Of a stretch of 64,000 nt of DNA, positions 37,805 to 46,504 are shown piece after piece. The DNA comes from Phycisphaerae bacterium (GTDB taxonomy: Bacteria; Planctomycetota; Phycisphaerae; Sedimentisphaerales; Anaerobacaceae). Location: contig JAAYBV010000003.1 in assembly GCA_012744475.1 (NCBI GenBank), forward strand, positions 1-64,000, in the 5' to 3' direction. Both the position numbers and the translations under genes were made by a program. The notes beneath the pieces were generated by a model. That model was not told the origin of the DNA, searched no databases, and saw nothing but the letters and a program-made list of their open reading frames with translations. Position 1 is the first letter of the stretch. Every line of letters begins with the position of its first letter.

Positions 37805-39565
37805 TTACGGCTGCATCTGCTGTTGCTGCATCTGCATCACGATGGCCATGATCTCCTGGACGTGCTGCTTCGGAACGGCCAGGTCGACGGTCATCTTGCC
37901 GCCGCTGGCATTGCCGGCGACCGCGATGCTGCTCTGGCTCGGGATGTCCGTCTGGGGCATGGGCATCGGCGCGAACGCGCTGGCGATCTTCATCAGATGC
38001 AGCACGTTGAGTGACATGAAGAAGTCGGATCTGTCAGCGCCCGGGATCATTGCCAGGGCGGTCTTCGCCTCGCCGCTGACCGCCTTCGGACCGCCGGCCT
38101 TGACCTGATCGATCAGCTTCTCGACGGCGGTTTGTGCGTCCGGGCCCAGAGCGTAGACGAGTTGGTTGTTCACCGTCGCCATCTGGATGTCGAGCCCGTC
38201 ACCGTAGACGGCACTGATCGCCTGGGCTTCCGGCGCGTCAGCCTTCGTCGCCTTCATGGCGAAGGTGACCGCGTCGATGGGCACGCCCGCATGCGTCGAG
38301 GCGTTCTTCTTGAGATCAAACTTGCATTGCATGCCCATCTGCTCGAAGAGCTTGCCCACCGATCCGCTGGTCATGAACTCGGTGGCCTGGTCCATGAGCT
38401 GAGAGAATTTCGCGGGGTCCTTTACGTCCGCGACGTAGGTCACCCGGAAGGGCGGCTTGCTGTTCATGTCGACGGAAAGCGACCCGGCCATGGCCCCTCC
38501 GAACGCGTCCATCGTATCGGCGACCATCTTCTTGAGACTGGCAATGTCGTCCGCGCCAGCGCCCTCTCCCCCCGCCTTGGACATCATGTCGATAGAGGCT
38601 TCGTTGAGCTTTTTCCACAGCGGACTGTCCATCGATGCGGCGAAGTTGACGGCGGCCCCATCCTGCATGTAGCCGAGCAGCTTGCCGGCGCCGCTGGAAG
38701 AACCGCCCTGGAACATCTGCGCCATGCCTGAGCCGGGCACGCCCGCCAGCACGAAGCTGGCGCCGATCCTGTCGACGCTGGGACTGAGCGAGATGCTGAG
38801 ATACTTGGCTTCTTTCATCAGGGTGTCGAGCATGGCGGCGGATGCCTCGATGTTGTTGGCCATCGCGCCCTGGCCCTCGGCCTCCATCGCCTGCATTCCC
38901 TGCTTGGCTTCTTCGATCTTGGCCTGGAGCATCGGACCGAAGAGCTGGCCGGCCAGTTCGACGTTGGCGTAGATCCAGACCGGCGCGCTGCCCGATTGCT
39001 TCAGTTCCGCGGCATCCAAGGCGCTCGCCAGAGTTGAGGAGCCGGCGCCGGAGGCCTTCAGGGTAGTCAGGGCCTCTTCGTTTCCGATCGTGCTGACCAG
39101 GGCGTACCCGCCGACCTCGACGGCTGCCAGCATGGGAGCGCCCTCAGGGCCAATCTGCGAGATTCCCTGGGCATTGGGCTGGCCTACGTTGGGGTTGCCC
39201 GAGACGAATTGCTGATAGTTGCTGACCGGAACGAGCAGTCCGATGCGGCTGGGATCGGGATCACCGCCGGGAAGCGGGCCGAACAGGACGAAGCCGCCCG
39301 CCATGTTGACGCCCTGCGGTTGGGTGCTACCGAGGAACTGGCCCAACTGCGCCTTGACAGGCATCGAAACCCCGAACGGCAGCAGGCCCGTCAGGAACAT
39401 GTCGATCTGGCCCAGTGCCCCGTCCAGGTTGTTGATCCGGACGCAGAACAGGCTTCCGGATGGGACCATCGTCATCGGATCCGCTGCCGGGCTCGCCATC
39501 GCAAGGCCGAGCACGCAGAGCGCCGACAAGACCAATGTCTTCTTGAGTCTACGTGACTGTGTCAT
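37805..39565 (-). CDS. Secreted protein of unknown function
   Basis: A 586-residue protein with a clear signal peptide (LVLSALCVLGLAMASPAA) and no further membrane helix. The mature part is rich in Ala, Gly, Met and Gln and repeatedly shows patterns such as PSGSLFCVRINNLDGALGQID, GGYALVSTIGNEEAL and LAMIPGADRSDFFMSLN, recalling planctomycete secreted DUF-type proteins built of a two-lobed alpha/beta fold. It ends in a Met/Gln run (VMQMQQQQMQP). I do not recognise a family. GGAGG lies upstream of the ATG at 39565. It is downstream of, and in the same direction as, the GH116 gene but 250 bp away. Confidence 0.6.
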   Translation of the reverse strand: MTQSRRLKKTLVLSALCVLGLAMASPAADPMTMVPSGSLFCVRINNLDGALGQIDMFLTGLLPFGVSMPVKAQLGQFLGSTQPQGVNMAGGFVLFGPLPGGDPDPSRIGLLVPVSNYQQFVSGNPNVGQPNAQGISQIGPEGAPMLAAVEVGGYALVSTIGNEEALTTLKASGAGSSTLASALDAAELKQSGSAPVWIYANVELAGQLFGPMLQAKIEEAKQGMQAMEAEGQGAMANNIEASAAMLDTLMKEAKYLSISLSPSVDRIGASFVLAGVPGSGMAQMFQGGSSSGAGKLLGYMQDGAAVNFAASMDSPLWKKLNEASIDMMSKAGGEGAGADDIASLKKMVADTMDAFGGAMAGSLSVDMNSKPPFRVTYVADVKDPAKFSQLMDQATEFMTSGSVGKLFEQMGMQCKFDLKKNASTHAGVPIDAVTFAMKATKADAPEAQAISAVYGDGLDIQMATVNNQLVYALGPDAQTAVEKLIDQVKAGGPKAVSGEAKTALAMIPGADRSDFFMSLNVLHLMKIASAFAPMPMPQTDIPSQSSIAVAGNASGGKMTVDLAVPKQHVQEIMAIVMQMQQQQMQP

Positions 39566-39815
39566 CGTTTCTTTCCTCCCGAAGCAATTAGGTGATTTCG
39601 CGTTTCGTCCGTATGTCACAGAGTCGCATCAGTATACGAACGGGCCACGCGCATGGGTACAAAAAAAGCTCTCGGCGAGATGGCACATTGATTCCATCGC
39701 CCGCTGCCGGAGGAAGAGGACGTCGCTTGGCTTATGTAACAGATCTTCTGTAACTGTTTGTTTTAGAATAGGTTACGCAATTGGCGGTGCCATGCGGTGA
39801 TACGATTCGAGAAGA

Positions 39816-42800
39816 TCAGCGACGGATCACGATGTCCAGCGTCTGGCCTTCGGAAAGCCGCACAGGTTCGGCCAGTTCGATGCGAAGCTCTCCGGCGTCC
39901 AGCGAATGTGTGCTGCGTAGTGTTCTGCCTTCGTGGCCGATGTCAACCTCCACGCTTTTCCAGTCCGACGGGACACAGAAAGCGAGGGTCTTGAGGTTCA
40001 ACCGCCCCCAGCGCAGCGCGATCCGCTCCCGTTGCGCGTCGTTCGACCGGTTCTGCGCGAACAGGCCCCAACCCTCTGCGCCGGTGAAGGCCGCTCTGAA
40101 ATCCTCCGGGCTCATCTGCGGGGCGAAGCGGATATGGCCCTTGGGCCCGTGGTACTCGAACCCGCACAGGGCGGTGAAGACGCCCCAACTGGCCATCGCC
40201 CGCGCGTAGTGGTCGCCACACTCGACTTCATTGAAAGGATTGTGCTTCGCCGGCTGGTAGCGGTCGTGAACGGCGCGGCAGATCGCCAGCGCCTCGTCGA
40301 CCATGCCTTCCCACACCATGTGGCCGGCCACCTGATACTCGATCCCGGTCCAGACCTCGTTGCGGTACAGCACGCCCTCGGCCAGGTACTCGCTCTTGGG
40401 CCAGGTGCAGGTGAACAGGCCCGCCTCGCCCGGCCGGGCAAACCAGCGGTCCGGGGGATAGGCTGCGTTGTAGGGGCCGACGTTGGGCGCCCAGTTGTAC
40501 TTCCAGATCGACCGCAGTGCTTCCTTGACGTTGGGAGACGGATAGATGTAGTTCAGCCCCAACTGATGGGCCCAGCCCTGGCCGAAGAGTTGGTCGGACA
40601 GACATCCCTTGCCGTACTGATGCTTCGGGTGCTTGTCGAGGTCGACGATCTGGATGAAGTGCTCGCCGTCCCACAGCCGCTCCATCGTCAGTCGCGAGCC
40701 GCTTTGGAAGATCCGCCTGCAACGCTGGGCGAAGGCGTCGTCTCCCATCTCTCGTGCCATTTCTTCGCCCGCGCGCAAGGCGGCCAGATACATCGATCCG
40801 ACGAAGGTGTTGGGCCCCTCGAAATTGATGTCGAACGTGTTGTGCTGGCTGTTCTCGATCAGGCCGTTCTCGTCGCCGTCCTGTCCGATGGAGAATTCCA
40901 TCGCCTTCTTGATGCGGGGCCAGTTCCGCTTGAGGAACGCATCATCGGCGGAGCAGAGGTGCTCGCGATATGCCTTCAGGATGGTTCCGGCCTGCCCATC
41001 GGCGGCGTACGCCCGATTGCTCCGAAAGCCGACCAGTCCGCTGTCGGGATCGAATCCCTCCCCGAAGTCCTGCATTTCCCGAGCGCTGCGCTCCAGTTCC
41101 GGAAACAGCCGGGCCGGCGCGTGCGCGTAGTTCCACACGTGCGTGCAGGTTCCCTCGCAGCAGCCGACGCCTTCCCATGCCCAGAAGCGTCCGTTCTTCC
41201 ACCATTGACACGTGCCGGTGGCCAGGTTGGCGACGGTCGAGTGCAGCCGGAACAGCAGCCAGCGCGGCAGCGTGCTGTCCTCATAGAACGTTCGGTGCCA
41301 GAGCTTGGTCTGGCCGCTGAGACGCTCGTGGTTGTCGAGCACGTAGTGCGCCACGTCCGCGGCGCTGTCGAAACGATTGGCGTATTCACGACCGTTTTGG
41401 TGGTTGGGAAAGAACCACGCCAGCACGAACGTGAACGTCGTCGTCTGGCCCGGTGCCAGTTCCACCATTTTCGTCCCGACGGTCGGGCAGGGCTTGCTCA
41501 TGATGGGCGGGAAATCCGAGGCGTCATACAGTCCGAGGATACTCTTGACTTCCTGGCTCGTGCACGCCGGGCCGTCAAGAGCCAGCACGAGGGACCCGTA
41601 GTCGGGCAGCTTGTCGAAGGGGCCCATGTCCGCGTCGTACGCTTCGTCCGCCATCTCGATCTGGTCGATGTTGATGTGTCCCCATCCGCCCGAGTGACGG
41701 TCAAGGATCTCGATACAGGCGGTCTTGCCCTCCAGGTCTTCGACGTTCCAGAAGTGCCATTCAAGCTTCTCGTTGTCCTTGCCTGTGGCGGTGCGCACGA
41801 TCTGATCGTCGACCAGCAGATTGATGCATGTCTCGTCCGCGTGGCTGCCTCCGCCGATCAGGAAGTTGATGTACTTCCGTGTGATCGTTATCGCCGGGCT
41901 TCTCAGTGTGCCATGTGGGCGATCGCCTCCGAGGTAGGTGTTGACCAGGCCGCTTCCGAGAAAGCCGCTGACAGACTGCTGATTTGCCAGCGTGCCATGC
42001 GCGGGCCTTTTTCCGAACGCTTCGCCTGTAACCTGCCAGTCGCCATAGTCCGGCCCCTCAAACTCCATCACCACGATCTTGGGACGCGGCGCCTGAGTCT
42101 CCTGCTTCGGAGGCTCCTTGGCCGTATGGATGAGCAGTGTCCGGCCTTTCTCGCCTGTGATGCGGCTCTGGTGCGTCACGCCGCGACTCTTGGCGGAATG
42201 AAAGCAAACCGCATTCTCCAGCCAGCCCAACACGCTCACCTCCTGTGTTTTGTCGGAGGTGTTCTTCAGTGCGATGTGGAAGAGTGTTGCCGGCAGGGCG
42301 GAGTCCTTGGCATTGAGCGGAATGAAGGGCGAAAACACCTCCATCTCCGCGTCAACCGGAAACCCGTCGGCGCGGTACCGGACTAGTCCGATGGGATATT
42401 CCGCTGCGCATTCGACCGTGCCGAAGTCCCGGTTCAAGGGCTTGCGCATCTGCGTGCCGTCTCGGCTGACGACGACTGCGAATCCTGACTCAACAGGCGA
42501 ATCCGGTCGGTAGGTGCGATAGCATTCGGCGCCGTAACCGGTGAAGATGTGCCGGTTGAAGATGTGCCAGAGCCCGAGCGTGCCGTCGCTGCGCAGGTAC
42601 ATCTGCCCGGTCGCGATTCCGCCGACGGGCATGCCGAGGGTGTCCGCCTCGTCGGTCGCGTAGACGGCGCGCTGGCCGCGTTCACGGAGACCCTGTAGAT
42701 AGGCGGAGGTGAGGCCCTTGTCCGCCGGCACCAGATGTTCGCCGGCACGTCCCATGCCCGCAACGCTCACCCACAATACAACGGCAGCCGACAACGTCGA

Positions 42801-42821
42801 GATCACTCGCTGTTTTCTCAT
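39816..42821 (-). CDS. Secreted GH116-like glucosidase with inserted GH32-associated module
   Basis: A 1001-residue exported enzyme (signal STLSAAVVLWVSVAGMGRAG). The N-terminal GH116 sandwich begins LGMPVGGIATGQMYLRSDG; the catalytic barrel has WNYAHAPARLFPELER, NSQHNTFDINFEGPNTFVG and FNEVECGDHYARAMASWGVF. Between the two halves of the sandwich, residues about 250-392 hold a module with FEGPDYGDWQVTGEAFG, YINFLIGGGSHADETC and GHINIDQIEM, the pattern of a beta-sandwich found attached to GH32 fructosidases. It shares the overall family with the enzyme at 18771-21422, which lacks the module. Substrate unknown. A promoter and a short palindrome are upstream (42843-42889). Confidence 0.8.
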   Translation of the reverse strand: MRKQRVISTLSAAVVLWVSVAGMGRAGEHLVPADKGLTSAYLQGLRERGQRAVYATDEADTLGMPVGGIATGQMYLRSDGTLGLWHIFNRHIFTGYGAECYRTYRPDSPVESGFAVVVSRDGTQMRKPLNRDFGTVECAAEYPIGLVRYRADGFPVDAEMEVFSPFIPLNAKDSALPATLFHIALKNTSDKTQEVSVLGWLENAVCFHSAKSRGVTHQSRITGEKGRTLLIHTAKEPPKQETQAPRPKIVVMEFEGPDYGDWQVTGEAFGKRPAHGTLANQQSVSGFLGSGLVNTYLGGDRPHGTLRSPAITITRKYINFLIGGGSHADETCINLLVDDQIVRTATGKDNEKLEWHFWNVEDLEGKTACIEILDRHSGGWGHINIDQIEMADEAYDADMGPFDKLPDYGSLVLALDGPACTSQEVKSILGLYDASDFPPIMSKPCPTVGTKMVELAPGQTTTFTFVLAWFFPNHQNGREYANRFDSAADVAHYVLDNHERLSGQTKLWHRTFYEDSTLPRWLLFRLHSTVANLATGTCQWWKNGRFWAWEGVGCCEGTCTHVWNYAHAPARLFPELERSAREMQDFGEGFDPDSGLVGFRSNRAYAADGQAGTILKAYREHLCSADDAFLKRNWPRIKKAMEFSIGQDGDENGLIENSQHNTFDINFEGPNTFVGSMYLAALRAGEEMAREMGDDAFAQRCRRIFQSGSRLTMERLWDGEHFIQIVDLDKHPKHQYGKGCLSDQLFGQGWAHQLGLNYIYPSPNVKEALRSIWKYNWAPNVGPYNAAYPPDRWFARPGEAGLFTCTWPKSEYLAEGVLYRNEVWTGIEYQVAGHMVWEGMVDEALAICRAVHDRYQPAKHNPFNEVECGDHYARAMASWGVFTALCGFEYHGPKGHIRFAPQMSPEDFRAAFTGAEGWGLFAQNRSNDAQRERIALRWGRLNLKTLAFCVPSDWKSVEVDIGHEGRTLRSTHSLDAGELRIELAEPVRLSEGQTLDIVIRR

Positions 42822-42842
42822 TCTCCTGACTCCTGCGAAGTT

Positions 42843-42889
42843 GCATGGATTTACATGCGATTGTAGCTTCGAGGACGGGACGTTCGCAA
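42843..42889 (-). promoter_or_regulatory. Promoter with overlapping palindrome for the GH116 gene
   Basis: On the minus strand TTGCGA (42884-42889) and TACAAT (42860-42865) are spaced by 18 bp. Just downstream, GCATGGATTTACATGC (42843-42858) is an inverted repeat covering the predicted start site near 42853, a usual place for a repressor. CAGGAGTCAGGAG serves as ribosome-binding region. The palindrome is short and could be chance. Confidence 0.45.
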
Positions 42890-42984
42890 AGGAAATCGAG
42901 GCGGGAGACGGCAGACGGATTGGAAGGCGACCCGATTCTGCGGAAAGGGAGGCGTCGGCGCCTGAGACGCAGGGCCGCTGAAGG

Positions 42985-45900
42985 TCACGGAGTCACGACG
43001 GCAGGACCGGCGACGCCAAGCTCGACGGCCAGCAGCGTCGGCTCGATGATGTGCAGGTTGTTCAGGAAAGGCTCGGTGTACTTGATGTCGCCATATTCGG
43101 CCTCGTCGAAGTGGTGCTGCCTGCCCACGTGGTTGTTCCAGTCGACGCCTTCGGTCAAGAAGCCCGTGTCTCGCTGGTGATGCTCGGCGATGGCGCGAAG
43201 GATGGTCAAGCCGTCGAGCAGATACTCCTCTTTGCCCGTATCCCGAAAGGCTTCCAGGTAGGCCAGCGCCGCCTCGGCGTTCTCCCAGAGATAGGCGGTG
43301 TCCCAGCTTCTCTCCATGTAGAGCAGGCCCTTGGTCTGGACCCCGTTACGATCTTCGGTCATCTTGAACTGATCCATGCCGGCCAGGCACTCGTTGTAGG
43401 CGAAGGCGCGTACGCGTTCGTCCTTCAGCAGCGATGCGGCCTGGCGCAGCACGCGAAACGCCACCGCGTACGCGACGCACTCGTGTTCGTCGTAGGTGTC
43501 GTGGTTGATGCTCCCGAAAATGCCGCCGGCCTCCATAAAGACTCTCACTTTCGTACGGACGGCCTCCGTGTAGTCGGCCAGGCCACGCTCGGTCAGGCCC
43601 ACATGGAGCTGGAGGATGAACAGGCCGTCGCCGCTTTTCTCGAAGAGAATGTCACCATCGCCATAGGCGTTCTGCGGGAAGTGTTCGCCGTCGGGCTTGC
43701 AGCGTCGGGGATACCAGCCGTTGGGCGTGGGCTTGACGTTCCTGTCGATCCACTGGGCCGTCCTGGCGGCGACCTGGCGCATGCGGCTCTTGCGCGGCTC
43801 CTCGACGACGTCGCTGAACAGCAGCAGTTGATACGCGATTTTGGCCATCGACCCGGGGCAGAACCAGTTGTCCTTGTGCTGGTAGTTCAGGCAGAAGCGG
43901 TCGGTGGTGGTCTCGCGGTAGCCTGTGATGAAGCCCGTTTCGTAGTCGATGAAGCCGGCGTTCAGGACGTGGTCCAGGATGGACAGGGCCTTGCGCTGTT
44001 GCGCCGGATCCCTGTGCCTTCGGCCGTAGGCGTGCAGTTCGTACGCGCCGCCGACCGCGTTGGCGGCCCAGCCGGGACCCTCCAGGTTGCCGAAGTCGTG
44101 CCAGCCCATGATGTTGCCGTCCTTGTCGACGAAGCTGGACTTGCTCGACAGGTTGCCCTTGTACTCGACCAGAGTCCGCTCGATGGTGAAGCGGACCGAG
44201 TCGGCCGCCGAATCGAGAATCGTGTAGTCCGGATCTTCGGGCAGGTAGAAGGCGGGTTGCGCCTCTTCGAGCTTCACGTAGTCCAGGCCGACCATGTAGC
44301 TCTTGACGGCCTTGTCGTTGGCGCCGATGATCTCGATCCGCAGCGTGTGCTCGCCGGCGGACAGTTCGTGCAGGCCCATGTCCAGTTCGCCGGTAGCGAC
44401 CACGCCGTCGTTGTAGAGATCGATGGGGTCGCCCAGCTTCCTGCCGTCGAGATAGAACTGCGCGATGCCGTAGTCAACGGCCTTGGTCAACTGCATCTTG
44501 AGTCGATACACGCCCGCCTTCTGCACGGGCACGGCCAAGTCCAGCGTCGCGCCGAGCCTGGCATCGGTCCACCAGAGATGCGTATCGCCGCTCCAGTCGG
44601 GTCCGAAGCCGTACATGTCCTGCGGGGCCGTATTGCCTGCGCTCCTGGCCAGGACCTTCAGATTCTCACCTTCGAGAGCGCCTTTGACCTTGAACACCTC
44701 GATGGGCGTCCAGTAGCCTCTGCGCTGCTCGACGCCGAGAGGCTCATAGGGATCGCTCTGTCCGGCGGCCTGATACCAGTACGCCGTCGCGGCGTACAGC
44801 GTGGGCTTGTCGTTCGGATAGTATTTCTCAATCGCGGCCTCGAACGATTTCTGGAACGGGACATTGTCGGTGATGTGCCAGCGGTTGACCGATACGTGAC
44901 CTCGATTGCTCATGCTGATCGTCTGGTTGTGGTAGCAGTTCTCGAACAGCGCCGGATCGCACCAGGCATAGCCGAAGTAGTCCTCCGAGCCGGTGCCGAA
45001 CGTCGAAGGGAACTTCTCGCCGTCGACGAAGAACTTCTCGTCGCCCTCGCCCCACCAGCCGCCGCGCGGGTTCCAGACGTGCAGCATGACGCCGCAGAAG
45101 CGGCCGCGTCCCTGCGTCTTGAGCATCGTCCAGTCGATCTTCCGCCGCTCGGGGTCTTCCGGCAAAAACGCATCCCGATGCCACTTGGCGTGAAACCGCC
45201 CATATTGGCTGATGTTGCCTTTGAGCGGCACTGTCACGATCTCCAGGTGGGCCTTGCGCGACTGGGCTCCGTCGTTGACCAGGGTGATCTCGTAGCCGGA
45301 GGCGAAAGGCATGAACCAGTGGCTGTACCACCACCCATCGTCAGTCAGGCCGCAGGGCAGCGAGCGATACGCGTTGGCGCCGGCGGCGGTGCCGAAGAAA
45401 TCGCCCAGCGGCGCCCAGACGCTCGGCGATTTCTCGCCGTCCCAGCGAATCTGGATCGTCCATTCGCGCAGCGCATCGCGGTCTTCCGGCCCGGCCGGCG
45501 GGTCAAGCTTCAGCCGAAGCGTCCTGATCGCCCCTGTGCGCCGGGGACCGGCGATCGTGCATATGCCGCCTTCGGCGCTGCTTGCGGTGTGCCGAGCGAC
45601 ATCGTCGCCTCGTGCCGAGAAGGCTTGCGGTCCGCAGTCGCTCAGGATTTCGTCCGCCCTGGCCAGTGCATCCTTCTCGGCCTGCGAAAGCTCCCGCGTG
45701 AAGGTCGGCAGGGCCGTTTCCCTCGGATATGTCGTATAGGTGAAGTGATAGTACGCGCCCCAGTCGCCCTGAGCGGTTATCTTGCAGGACTTCTGGAAGG
45801 GGATCGGGACGTAGCAATTCTGTCCACGTGCCGCTTCGTGGACGAGGGCAGGATAGGTGAACGGCTCATTCTCCCGGTTGAAGTACCCGATGAAGGGCAA

Positions 45901-46296
45901 GTCCACCACGGGTTCGGTGGCCCCGTCGAGATAGATCTTCACACGTCCTTCCTTGGGCAGCGCCGACCAGATGCGCCAGATCACGCCGGGACCTTCCATC
46001 TCGGCAAAGACCAGTTCGTTTCCTTCCTTGCGGATGATCCCGCCGCCGTCACCGTTGGCGTCCCAGTCGATATACTTGCCCGAAGCCTCGTCGTACTTGC
46101 TGCGCCGATCCCAGCTCGACCATTGCACGCACTTCTCACCAGTCTCAGGCAGCGTCGCCAGGTGCTCCAGGTCCGTCAGCCGACCGATCAGATCGAGGTA
46201 AGTCAGCGTCTCCGCGCGCACCGCCACAGCAGTCAACGCAATCAAGAAGAAACTGCCGAATCTCCCTGGAAATGGGGTGAACGAGAATCGTCGCAT
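42985..46296 (-). CDS. Secreted GH172 (DUF2961) protein fused to an alpha/alpha-barrel-like domain
   Basis: An 1103-residue exported protein (hydrophobic FGSFFLIALTAVAVRA near the N-terminus). Residues about 25-430 carry the DUF2961/GH172 pattern: MEGPGVIWRIWSALPKEGRV, WSSWDRRSKYDE and the likely catalytic region FGTGSEDYFGYAWC. GH172 enzymes act on fructofuranosides or arabinofuranosides. A beta-rich linker with CBM-like features follows (about 500-660), then a second, all-helical part (about 690-1103: GWAANAVGGAYELHAYG, FEKSGDGLFILQLHVGL, YDEHECVAYAVAFRVL) resembling (alpha/alpha) barrel glycosidases, family not recognised. GGGAGG lies 6 nt before the ATG at 46296. Confidence 0.75.
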   Translation of the reverse strand: MRRFSFTPFPGRFGSFFLIALTAVAVRAETLTYLDLIGRLTDLEHLATLPETGEKCVQWSSWDRRSKYDEASGKYIDWDANGDGGGIIRKEGNELVFAEMEGPGVIWRIWSALPKEGRVKIYLDGATEPVVDLPFIGYFNRENEPFTYPALVHEAARGQNCYVPIPFQKSCKITAQGDWGAYYHFTYTTYPRETALPTFTRELSQAEKDALARADEILSDCGPQAFSARGDDVARHTASSAEGGICTIAGPRRTGAIRTLRLKLDPPAGPEDRDALREWTIQIRWDGEKSPSVWAPLGDFFGTAAGANAYRSLPCGLTDDGWWYSHWFMPFASGYEITLVNDGAQSRKAHLEIVTVPLKGNISQYGRFHAKWHRDAFLPEDPERRKIDWTMLKTQGRGRFCGVMLHVWNPRGGWWGEGDEKFFVDGEKFPSTFGTGSEDYFGYAWCDPALFENCYHNQTISMSNRGHVSVNRWHITDNVPFQKSFEAAIEKYYPNDKPTLYAATAYWYQAAGQSDPYEPLGVEQRRGYWTPIEVFKVKGALEGENLKVLARSAGNTAPQDMYGFGPDWSGDTHLWWTDARLGATLDLAVPVQKAGVYRLKMQLTKAVDYGIAQFYLDGRKLGDPIDLYNDGVVATGELDMGLHELSAGEHTLRIEIIGANDKAVKSYMVGLDYVKLEEAQPAFYLPEDPDYTILDSAADSVRFTIERTLVEYKGNLSSKSSFVDKDGNIMGWHDFGNLEGPGWAANAVGGAYELHAYGRRHRDPAQQRKALSILDHVLNAGFIDYETGFITGYRETTTDRFCLNYQHKDNWFCPGSMAKIAYQLLLFSDVVEEPRKSRMRQVAARTAQWIDRNVKPTPNGWYPRRCKPDGEHFPQNAYGDGDILFEKSGDGLFILQLHVGLTERGLADYTEAVRTKVRVFMEAGGIFGSINHDTYDEHECVAYAVAFRVLRQAASLLKDERVRAFAYNECLAGMDQFKMTEDRNGVQTKGLLYMERSWDTAYLWENAEAALAYLEAFRDTGKEEYLLDGLTILRAIAEHHQRDTGFLTEGVDWNNHVGRQHHFDEAEYGDIKYTEPFLNNLHIIEPTLLAVELGVAGPAVVTP

Positions 46297-46382
46297 CCTG
46301 GCCTCCCTTTCTGGCATGAATCACCTTCTCCGGCCCCTTCGCCGGACATCACAGAATTCGGGAAGCCCATTCTAACGAAGAA

Positions 46383-46438
46383 GGCCCCTCGTTGCCAGCG
46401 GTTTCGTCGAGATCGACGCGACCCGGCAACGAGGGGCC
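46383..46438 (-). terminator. Terminator-like long hairpin between the thioredoxin-fold gene and GH172
   Basis: A perfect 14-bp stem GGCCCCTCGTTGCC (46383-46396) with GGCAACGAGGGGCC (46425-46438) encloses a 28-nt loop that itself holds GTCG/CGAC. On the minus strand it is followed by TTCTTCGTT. It lies about 66 bp after the end of the thioredoxin-fold gene, so it probably terminates that mRNA and isolates the glycosidase genes. Confidence 0.65.
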
Positions 46439-46504
46439 CATCCGGTTTTGGACAGTTCATTTCCTGTAACGGCGGGCCGGCCGTCACAGTGCATCAGGTC
46501 TGCC

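Noticed and set aside
39730-39775. GTAACAGATCTTCTGTAAC followed by TGTTTGTTTTAG, terminator-like on the + strand
   Set aside because: There is no + strand gene upstream to terminate, and read on the minus strand it lacks a U tract. It may be a remnant or chance.
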